Part shown: one piece after another, positions 1-4,873 of the stretch | Numbering within the stretch: position 1 is the stretch's first letter | Layout of the letters: the number at the start of each line of letters is the position of its first letter | Origin: Candidatus Thorarchaeota archaeon SMTZ1-83 | Lineage (GTDB): Archaea; Asgardarchaeota; Thorarchaeia; Thorarchaeales; Thorarchaeaceae | Direction of reading: 5' to 3' | DNA length: 9,559 nucleotides | Assembly: GCA_001563325.1 (NCBI GenBank) | Contig: LRSK01000099.1 | Coordinates: forward strand, 1-9,559 | Made by a program: the position numbers and the translations under genes | Notes under the pieces: generated by a model | The model's database searches: none | What the model was told of the DNA's origin: nothing | Seen by the model: the letters and a program-made list of their open reading frames with translations, nothing else

Positions 1-244
1 ATTTCTCCTAGAACACAACGCGGGTCTTCTTGACATACAATCAATCAGCTAAGAATATTAGACTAATCTTCAGCGCACTTTGTCAGAGCGCCGCTTCTGG
101 GTTCTTGGCAAAATCTCGATCAAATGGTCGGCTAGTCTGTGAATCTATCCACAAGTGTACCATGGAGGTGGTTTTGATCTGGAGGGTGTTCTAGAGGGAC
201 GTAATCACGAATCACATTGACAAGGTTCAGGAACTTCGGAAGAT
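1..244. other. Left-edge stretch without a supportable gene
   Basis: No convincing gene is visible in these bases, which lie downstream of the membrane methyltransferase. On the minus strand an ATG at 36 opens a frame reading MSRRPALCSRRN that runs off the window edge. An AT-rich TAATATT lies about 20 bases upstream of it (53-60), so a leaderless gene could begin here, but twelve codons are too few to judge. A second minus-strand frame (163 down to about 85) gives a 26-residue peptide ending in FAKNPEAAL that I do not recognise. It could be a decayed gene end or chance. Confidence 0.3.
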
Positions 245-724
245 CTAAAGTGGCAGCCACTTCCGGACCTTCTTCTTGTATCCCATGAACTCCTCTCCAA
301 ACCTCTCTTCGAGCTTCTTCTCTTCGTAGTTGGCAAGTACGTTGTAGAAGGCGAATATGACTATCCATAAGACAATCGACGCTAGTGACAAGGTCCCTAT
401 GGCCAATGCAAGATAGAATAGGTGAGTCCCAAGATACATGGGATGACGAACGCGAGAAAAGACGCCTCCTGTCGCCAATCCGGTTTCCTTGGTGTCAAAC
501 AGGTCCTTATGAGAGGCGTTCATGAAGTAGACCGCCGCCACAAAGACGACAAATGCCGGAATGATGGGTAGCCAAATCGGAATCCCATCAACCAAGAAGG
601 TTGTCAAGCGCAGAAGAAACGAGTCTAGTACCCAAACCACAAGGAACACCACGAGCAGGGCCATCTGGTAGGTGTGACTACCCGGCATCTCTCCTGTGAG
701 GTGCTCATGACGATGTTCTGGCAT
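245..724 (-). CDS. Isoprenylcysteine carboxyl methyltransferase (ICMT)-like membrane methyltransferase
   Basis: This 159-residue integral membrane protein belongs to the ICMT/phospholipid-methyltransferase-like superfamily, whose members transfer a methyl group from S-adenosylmethionine at the membrane. Hydrophobic segments lie at about residues 20-38, 48-68 and 100-130, the last forming a helical hairpin. The signature is at the C-terminal half: RHPMYLG (93-99), then a glutamate pair (134-135), an FGEEF stretch (142-146), Tyr149 and a terminal W-L-P. Together these match the family pattern of RHPxYxG, E..L...FG.E(Y/F)..Y and W.P that forms the SAM site. The ATG start is preceded by a TATA-like CATAAAAG about 35 bases upstream, so it may have its own promoter although MsrB lies just 50 bases upstream on the same strand. 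The substrate cannot be told from sequence: true ICMTs act on prenylated cysteines, but prokaryotic homologues are mostly uncharacterised and could act on lipids or small molecules. Confidence 0.85.
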   Translation of the reverse strand: MPEHRHEHLTGEMPGSHTYQMALLVVFLVVWVLDSFLLRLTTFLVDGIPIWLPIIPAFVVFVAAVYFMNASHKDLFDTKETGLATGGVFSRVRHPMYLGTHLFYLALAIGTLSLASIVLWIVIFAFYNVLANYEEKKLEERFGEEFMGYKKKVRKWLPL

Positions 725-754
725 TGTGCATCATTTCTCTACGCGTCGCTCTCC

Positions 755-764
755 CTTTTATGAT
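755..764 (-). promoter_or_regulatory. Putative TATA box for the ICMT-like gene
   Basis: Read on the minus strand this is TCATAAAAGG, centred about 35 bases upstream of the ATG at 724. That would place transcription start about 9 bases before the start codon, a short leader typical of archaea. It lies in the 50-base gap between msrB and the ICMT-like gene. The same gap holds the direct repeat ATTCATT ATTCATT (762-775), which overlaps the msrB stop. Confidence 0.35.
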
Positions 765-774
765 TCATTATTCA

Positions 775-1179
775 TTACTTAGAAGGTTCTTCACCCTCGA
801 CCCTGAAGTCTAGGGCTAATGAGTTGATGCAGTATCTTAGCCCCGTAGGATTCGGGCCGTCATCAAACACATGACCCAGATGGCCCCCACAATTCTTGCA
901 GACGACCTCTGTTCTTCTCATCCCGTGACTATTGTCCGGCCTCATCTCAACACTGTCTTCTGACATCCTCTCCCAAAAGCTGGGCCAACCACTCCGAGAG
1001 TCGTACTTTGTTTTAGATGAGAATAGCTCGTTACCACAGCCGGCACACGCATAGATCCCGTTCTCCTTATGGTTGACATATTTCCCACTAAATGGCGGCT
1101 CTGTCCCACACTGTCGGAGAACCTTGAACTTCTCAGGACCGAGAGTCAGTTTCCATTCTTCTTCGGACTTTTCCATCAT
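775..1179 (-). CDS. msrB: Peptide-methionine (R)-S-oxide reductase MsrB
   Basis: This enzyme reduces methionine-R-sulfoxide in proteins back to methionine, repairing oxidative damage in the cytoplasm. Counting from the GTG codon at 1185, which gives 136 residues, the hallmarks are the GTEPPFSGKY entry motif (27-36), the structural zinc pairs C47/C50 and C96/C99, GWPSF (66-70), HLGHVFDDGP (102-111) and the catalytic Cys119 in RYCIN. The usual resolving cysteine of E. coli-type enzymes (DSGCGWPSF) is Ser65 here (DSRSGWPSF), so regeneration probably uses another cysteine, perhaps Cys26, or an external thiol. Three possible starts sit together: GTG at 1185 and ATG at 1179 and 1176. I prefer ATG 1179 because no Shine-Dalgarno favours the GTG. 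The length is normal for a single-domain MsrB. Family assignment is very secure. Confidence 0.96.
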   Translation of the reverse strand: MMEKSEEEWKLTLGPEKFKVLRQCGTEPPFSGKYVNHKENGIYACAGCGNELFSSKTKYDSRSGWPSFWERMSEDSVEMRPDNSHGMRRTEVVCKNCGGHLGHVFDDGPNPTGLRYCINSLALDFRVEGEEPSK

Positions 1180-1208
1180 ACTCACTGAGTTAACAATAGT
1201 GCACGAAC

Positions 1209-1216
1209 CTACATAA
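1209..1216 (-). promoter_or_regulatory. Possible TATA box upstream of msrB
   Basis: The minus strand reads GGTTATGTAGG here, centred about 33 bases upstream of the ATG at 1179, which would give a leader of only a few bases. The plus-strand 8-mer TACATAAC (1210-1217) recurs exactly at 1808-1815, in the right arm of the inverted repeat before the next gene upstream. A shared regulator half-site is conceivable. The evidence is weak. Confidence 0.25.
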
Positions 1217-1232
1217 CCTATTGGGAAGCGGA

Positions 1233-1775
1233 CTATGCTTCTATTGATCGATAGAGGATGGCCCGCCAGCTGGCAACTGCGCCTTCGGTGGCAGGAGCCG
1301 CTTCCTCCCGCGGGGAACTGACAACTGCGAAATAGTCCGAAGTGCTTTCGCTCAAGATGCCTGGCGGTCCCATTCTGCTTAATCTCGTTAGGAAGATGAC
1401 AGCCTTTCCAAGGGCTGTGGATTCTGGAATTGGCTTCTGTGATTCATCATAGTGCCCCATGACAGTGGCTTCAGTGTTCCCTATTCCTTCCCAGAAATCA
1501 TGGACTCCATGGAAGATCCTGAATGCAATTACCTTGCTATGAGAGTCCACCAAGATGATGCCGCACGTGTTCTGAGGAATGTCCTTGACGACGTTCACCC
1601 ACGCTTCGTCTTCGTCACCAGTATCTCTGAGGGATTTAATGCTCCACTCCAGAATCCTGGGGACTATGACTGGGACGACCGCTACTCCAGGCAGAGATAT
1701 CGGCTTCCCTAGGCTAAGCCTTGATCCTCGAAGGATCTCATCCGCTACCTCTTGGACACTTCCTTTCCCGTTCAA
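1233..1775 (-). CDS. Uncharacterised protein of about 180 residues
   Basis: I do not recognise this protein. Nominally the frame opens at TTG 1784, but the strong GGAGGG (1785-1790) touches that codon. An in-frame TTG at 1775 lies nine bases from it, so I take 1775 as the start, giving 180 residues beginning (M)NGKGSVQEVADEIL. It has no signal peptide or membrane helix and is mildly acidic. It begins with a probable helix, has alternating beta-like hydrophobic stretches in the middle (GVAVVPVIVP, CGIILVDS, VIAFRIFHGVHDFW), a KAVIFLTRL helix, and ends WRAILYRSIEA. This reads like a small alpha/beta cytoplasmic protein. Support for a real gene comes from the ribosome binding site, the TATA box and palindromes placed properly upstream, and the 50-odd-base spacing to msrB on the same strand. 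Overlapping plus-strand frames at 1452-1821 look like shadows. Confidence 0.6.
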   Translation of the reverse strand: MNGKGSVQEVADEILRGSRLSLGKPISLPGVAVVPVIVPRILEWSIKSLRDTGDEDEAWVNVVKDIPQNTCGIILVDSHSKVIAFRIFHGVHDFWEGIGNTEATVMGHYDESQKPIPESTALGKAVIFLTRLSRMGPPGILSESTSDYFAVVSSPREEAAPATEGAVASWRAILYRSIEA

Positions 1776-1784
1776 TCGTGGCAA

Positions 1785-1790
1785 CCCTCC
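1785..1790 (-). promoter_or_regulatory. Shine-Dalgarno GGAGGG that sets the orphan gene start
   Basis: Read on the minus strand, GGAGGG abuts the TTG at 1784 with no spacing, but lies nine bases before the in-frame TTG at 1775. Normal spacing for archaeal and bacterial ribosome binding sites favours the latter as the initiation codon. Confidence 0.6.
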
Positions 1791-1794
1791 GCGC

Positions 1795-1813
1795 TATGTA
1801 ATACTGTTACATA
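1795..1813. promoter_or_regulatory. Perfect inverted repeat, 7-base arms (operator-like)
   Basis: TATGTAA-TACTG-TTACATA is a perfect dyad with a five-base centre, the size typical of a dimeric helix-turn-helix regulator site. It lies just upstream of the orphan gene's Shine-Dalgarno. The transcription start predicted from the TATA box at 1832-1840 falls at about 1810, inside this repeat, where a bound protein would block initiation. The match is read directly from the sequence; the operator role is inferred. Confidence 0.5.
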
Positions 1814-1831
1814 ACACATGATACAAACCTG

Positions 1832-1840
1832 CATATAAAC
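1832..1840 (-). promoter_or_regulatory. TATA box for the orphan gene
   Basis: The minus strand reads GTTTATATG, a close match to the archaeal box A (TTTATATA-like), preceded by purine-rich GGAAGA in the BRE position. A start about 26 bases downstream would lie near 1810, leaving a leader of about 35 bases that contains GGAGGG before TTG 1775. It could also be read on the plus strand (CATATAAAC), but no good gene lies in the right place there. Confidence 0.55.
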
Positions 1841-1841
1841 T

Positions 1842-1857
1842 CTTCCATCGATGGAAG
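1842..1857. promoter_or_regulatory. 16-base perfect palindrome next to the TATA box
   Basis: CTTCCATCGATGGAAG is a perfect, uninterrupted palindrome one base away from the TATA-like element at 1832-1840. On the minus strand it overlaps or immediately precedes the BRE, where an archaeal activator or repressor often binds. Its sequence differs from that of the inverted repeat at 1795-1813, so two different proteins may be involved. Confidence 0.5.
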
Positions 1858-2023
1858 GAAGGGCGCCCAACTCTGAGAAGGTGAACCAGCTGTCGTCTAA
1901 GGTCTCCTCCCAAAGAGCAAGAAACGCCCGACATATGCCTGTATCCTCGTAGATTGGTGACGAAATCCTGCTTATCAGCATTATCGCAAATGTCTCGAGG
2001 TAATTCCCGCGTGAATAGAATCG

Positions 2024-2031
2024 GTTTTATT
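2024..2031 (+). promoter_or_regulatory. Weak TATA-like element for the DUF362 gene
   Basis: GTTTTATT lies about 60 bases before the ATG at 2088. The predicted transcription start would be near 2053, giving a leader of about 35 bases that ends in GAGGT (2080-2084), only three bases from the ATG. Confidence 0.3.
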
Positions 2032-2087
2032 CATCGAAGCGATGGATTCTAGAAGCTCTGCATGGCGCCGATTGGAGTCGAGGTAAT

Positions 2088-3608
2088 ATGACTCAAGAAG
2101 AGAGCGAACGGACGAACACTCATCCGAGTGGGCATAGGACGCAAAGGTGGTGGCTCTGGAAGCTGGGCTTCTTGGCCGCGCTCAGTGCTGTATGGTTTTT
2201 TCTCAGAACGGGACTCAAACCCTCTAGAGTATCCTATCCCTGTCAGCAAGCGGCAATCTCCAATATGCGTGTCTTTCACGTGGCGTTGCTTGCCTCGATT
2301 CCGAGTCTTGCAAAGGTCCGGTCCTCCTTGGGAGTCATCAAACCAGCGGCTGTGCTTGCAGTCCTGTTTCTGGGCTCTGCATTCATCGCAGATGGTACTG
2401 TGTTGACCGGGCTTCGATACTCATCAGGAGCGAATGTTGACTATACTCGAGTTCCAGTAGAACTGAATTCACACAGCGCATTGGCCACTGAAGGAACCTC
2501 GGCTGTCTTCTTTGTACAGAATGCCACAGGGCTTGAGGGGAATATGGATGAAGCAGTCGCAGCTCTCTTCGAGCTCATGGACGCCGAAGACAATCATTTC
2601 TACGGAAGCAGTAGCTACCCATCTGGTTTGATAGGGAGTAACGACGTCGTGTTACTGAAGGTGAACTGTCAGTGGGAAGACCGAGGAGGCACCAATACTG
2701 ACCTGCTGAAGAGCATCATAAAGGCCATTGTGATCCATCCTGATGGTTTCACTGGTGAGGTTGTCGTTGCTGACAATGGGCAGGGCAGAGGGAGCCTGGA
2801 TCGTGCGTGGAGCAACGCGTATGACCATAGTCAGAGTATGCGCGATGTTGCCGAATCGTTTTCTTCACACAATGTTTCAATCTATCTTTGGGATTACCTT
2901 CGTAGCAGTACCGTCGACGACTATGACGCTGGTGACTTTGAAGATGGCTATGTATTGAATTCCACCTGGAACGAAGATACAGAGATCTATGTCAGTTACC
3001 CCAAGTTCAGGACACCGTACGGAACCTACATCAGCTTCAAGAATGGAATATGGGACAACGTGACAGGATTTGATTCTGAGCGGCTCAAAGTCGTCAACAT
3101 GCCTGTCCTGAAGTCTCACCAAATCTATGGTGTCACTGGATGCATCAAACATTACATGGGGGTTCCAAAGGGACACGTGGAGCCTTCTGTTCATCCTGAA
3201 TGGCCGCATGAACATCTCTCAATTGCATTGGGTGGCATGGGAACCCTGATGGCAGAGACCCGGTTTCCTGTTCTCAACATACTTGATGCGATTTGGGTGA
3301 ACGCTAACCCCATTGAGAGTTCATCTGCCTGCGGTCCGTCGACTTATACTGATGATGCCAGCTTCACTGATGTAATAGGAGCCAGTCTGGATCCCGTCGC
3401 ACTCGACTACTGGGCATCAAAGTACATTCTAATCCCTGCAGCAATTGACAGAAACTATGCGAGGTACTCCTCTCGATCCAGACTATGCACCAATGAGCGA
3501 CCCTTATGTGTCATACTGGGAGATGGAGGAATCATTCCACAATTATCTGAGGAGATCAACGAATGTCCTGCAAGACCATGGCTATCAGGCAACAATGGAC
3601 CCGAATGA
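2088..3608 (+). CDS. Membrane-anchored DUF362 protein, main frame (frameshifted near its 3' end)
   Basis: This 506-residue frame carries a DUF362 domain (PF04015), a family of unknown biochemistry often linked to iron-sulfur or redox proteins. Landmarks are DVVLLKVN (186-193), PVLKSH followed by GVTGCIKHYMGVPKG (339-362), and DPVALDYW (435-442), all in family order. Before the domain are two hydrophobic segments (about 24-40 and 86-102), and the domain holds several N-x-S/T sequons (for example NAT, NVS, NST, NVT), so an extracellular location is likely. M60 is an alternative start that would leave one anchor. The coding frame goes wrong after about residue 458: the last 48 residues look random, while the +1 frame continues the family-like C-terminus and a membrane anchor to 3756. 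Removing one base near 3462 (AGG codon) restores a 555-residue protein. Whether this is a sequence error, a mutation or recoding cannot be told here. No ferredoxin-type cysteine cluster is present. Confidence 0.85.
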   Translation: MTQEESERTNTHPSGHRTQRWWLWKLGFLAALSAVWFFLRTGLKPSRVSYPCQQAAISNMRVFHVALLASIPSLAKVRSSLGVIKPAAVLAVLFLGSAFIADGTVLTGLRYSSGANVDYTRVPVELNSHSALATEGTSAVFFVQNATGLEGNMDEAVAALFELMDAEDNHFYGSSSYPSGLIGSNDVVLLKVNCQWEDRGGTNTDLLKSIIKAIVIHPDGFTGEVVVADNGQGRGSLDRAWSNAYDHSQSMRDVAESFSSHNVSIYLWDYLRSSTVDDYDAGDFEDGYVLNSTWNEDTEIYVSYPKFRTPYGTYISFKNGIWDNVTGFDSERLKVVNMPVLKSHQIYGVTGCIKHYMGVPKGHVEPSVHPEWPHEHLSIALGGMGTLMAETRFPVLNILDAIWVNANPIESSSACGPSTYTDDASFTDVIGASLDPVALDYWASKYILIPAAIDRNYARYSSRSRLCTNERPLCVILGDGGIIPQLSEEINECPARPWLSGNNGPE

Positions 3609-3756
3609 GATTAACGTTCACGTGACAAGTCTCTCAGGAAGTCCTACCATCCCGACTACACACGTCAGACCCGACATACTGTTGCTTGTGATCTTGCCGT
3701 TGTCTGCAGTTGCCGTTGTATTGGCTGCTGCTTTCTTCAGACGAAGACGTGGATGA
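3445..3756 (+). pseudogene. C-terminal part of the DUF362 protein in the +1 frame, with membrane anchor
   Basis: This frame overlaps the end of the DUF362 frame and is its natural continuation rather than a separate gene. Joined after Ala458 it reads AGTPLDPDYAPMSDPY, then an amphipathic segment (FHNYLRRSTNVLQDHGYQ) of the type that ends such domains. A short Ser/Thr/Pro spacer follows, then a hydrophobic helix (LLLVILPLSAVAVVLAAAFF) and the basic tail RRRRG. Helix plus basic tail is a standard C-terminal membrane anchor with the domain outside. A TAA at 3430-3432 closes this frame upstream, so the shift must lie after it and most likely between 3456 and 3475. There is no Shine-Dalgarno for the nominal TTG at 3445. 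Confidence 0.75.
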
Positions 3757-3781
3757 GAGAGTCCCCTAGAATCTCCATCTG

Positions 3782-4666
3782 CTATGCTCTGTAGCTGGGA
3801 ATCACATCGCGTGCTATCCTCTCAAACATCTTCTTCTTCTCATCAATGAATGGATAGTAGACTATGAACTCCTCAAAACCAAGGTCTGAGTACCTGTCGA
3901 CATACTTTGAGAACTCGTCATCAGATTCAATCAACTCATCCGAGCCAGCGACTAGGATGGATCTTCTAAGACTCTCAGGACTACGCCCGAATTCATCGCA
4001 GTAGTCATCAATCAAGTGACTCTGTGTTGTGACAGTTTCATACATCTCTTTCGTGTCTAACCCCCGTCCACCAAACGTATTCCATGTGTCCGCGAACTCT
4101 GCGGCAATCTTGAGTGTCTTAGGACCAATACTTCCGACTGTGATTGGAGGTCTGGGCTGTTGAACCGTTGACGGATACATCGCGACGTCTTTCAATCTAT
4201 AGTACTTGCCAGAGTAAGAGGAAACTCTCTCGCTAAGGAGCTTGTCAAGAATCTGAATCTGTTCCCTGAAACGGGCTATTCGTTCAGCTGGTCCCCAATC
4301 GTCAATGCCAATCATCTCATATACAGTTTCGCCCAGAGCCCCTGCAACTCCTGTGCCAATACCCAAGTTCAGTCTTCCATTGGAGATGTGATCGGTGGTA
4401 AGGGCCTGTCGAGCTAGCATAGATGGATGTCTCAGAGGTGCTGCAGTCACTAGGGTGCCCACTCGAATCTTCTCAGTCACTGCTGCCAGCCCAGACAATA
4501 GAGTCCATGCCTCGAAGTAGGGTCTTGTCGGCATTCTGTAGTTCAAGAAGTGGTCTGCAACCCATGCACTGTCGAAACCTAGGGACTCGATGTGTTTCCA
4601 GCTCTTTGCGAGCACACTCCATGGTTGAGACTGGAGAGTTATCACTCCAAAACTCAGGTCGGGCAT
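3782..4666 (-). CDS. LLM class flavin/F420-dependent oxidoreductase (luciferase-like)
   Basis: This is a complete luciferase-like monooxygenase-fold protein (PF00296) of about 294 residues; in archaea such enzymes usually use coenzyme F420 or FMN for hydride transfer or oxygenation. Counting from the upstream TTG 4672, the signature segments are SLGFDSAWVADHF (30-42), the strand-loop KIRVGTLVTAAPLRHPSMLA (68-87), DHISNGRLNLGIGTG (94-108), ending one TIM-barrel strand, and PPITVGSIGPKTLKIAAEFADTWN in the C-terminal half, the usual phosphate-binding and active-site wall. I choose ATG 4666 over TTG 4672 because no Shine-Dalgarno is well placed for either and the fold starts at residue 5. It is convergent with the DUF362 gene, with 25 bases between them, and divergent from the large surface protein. 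Substrate and cofactor cannot be read from the sequence. There is no signal peptide, so it is cytoplasmic. Confidence 0.92.
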   Translation of the reverse strand: MPDLSFGVITLQSQPWSVLAKSWKHIESLGFDSAWVADHFLNYRMPTRPYFEAWTLLSGLAAVTEKIRVGTLVTAAPLRHPSMLARQALTTDHISNGRLNLGIGTGVAGALGETVYEMIGIDDWGPAERIARFREQIQILDKLLSERVSSYSGKYYRLKDVAMYPSTVQQPRPPITVGSIGPKTLKIAAEFADTWNTFGGRGLDTKEMYETVTTQSHLIDDYCDEFGRSPESLRRSILVAGSDELIESDDEFSKYVDRYSDLGFEEFIVYYPFIDEKKKMFERIARDVIPSYRA

Positions 4667-4764
4667 GCCCAAGCTCTAAAGAGGCCTCCCTATGACGGTT
4701 TCTCTCTTTGCTCGCCACTCGGTTCAGAGTCACTGTCTTGGTCTTGCCCTTCTGCACAGAATTT

Positions 4765-4774
4765 GCTTTTATAC
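4765..4774. promoter_or_regulatory. TATA box between the LLM oxidoreductase and surface-protein genes
   Basis: GCTTTTATAC on the plus strand (GTATAAAAGC on the minus) is the best TATA element in this divergent gap. It is centred at about 4770, equidistant (about 104 bases) from the minus-strand ATG 4666 and the preferred plus-strand GTG 4874. It could serve either gene or both, each with a leader of just under 80 bases. Confidence 0.45.
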
Positions 4775-4859
4775 ACTCGAACAGAAGAATGACCGCCACC
4801 CTCCGTTCAACATGTCTGCGAGGACTTGAACGGGTTCTACTCCCAAAGTGGCTGTCAAC

Positions 4860-4865
4860 GAGAGG
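4860..4865 (+). promoter_or_regulatory. Shine-Dalgarno that sets the start of the large surface protein
   Basis: GAGAGG lies eight bases before the GTG at 4874. The longer frame from TTG 4826 has no such site and would put 16 polar residues, ending EAII, before the signal peptide. GTG 4874 instead gives MNFRKVAAVTLALLTLAQ, a textbook signal-peptide start. Confidence 0.55.
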
Positions 4866-4873
4866 CCATCATA

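Larger units (their letters stand above)
1776..2087. other. Divergent intergenic region
   Basis: These roughly 310 bases separate the minus-strand orphan gene from the plus-strand DUF362 gene. The left half holds a Shine-Dalgarno, two palindromes and a TATA box for the orphan gene. The right half holds a weak TATA-like element for the DUF362 gene. Between about 1858 and 2020 I see no repeat, RNA gene or convincing coding frame. A 69-codon minus-strand frame (1772-1981) runs straight through the promoter elements and is probably chance. Confidence 0.5.

Noticed and set aside
132..368. Minus-strand frame of 78 codons overlapping the end of the ICMT-like gene
   Set aside because: It overlaps the conserved C-terminus of a recognised family in another frame, and its Arg-rich start reads like a shadow translation.
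762..775. ATTCATT direct repeat as a regulatory repeat
   Set aside because: There are only two short AT-rich copies that overlap the msrB stop codon. This is easily chance.
1452..1821. Plus-strand frames opposite the orphan gene
   Set aside because: They have no ribosome binding site, their composition is unpatterned, and the minus strand has a proper promoter, Shine-Dalgarno and longer frame.
1851..1952. Plus-strand 33-codon frame starting in the palindrome
   Set aside because: The TATA-like element is too close to its ATG, there is no Shine-Dalgarno, and it is too short to support.
1772..1981. Minus-strand frame of 69 codons
   Set aside because: It spans the TATA box and both palindromes, lacks a Shine-Dalgarno, and overlaps the orphan gene's start in another frame. 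A small real gene cannot be fully excluded.
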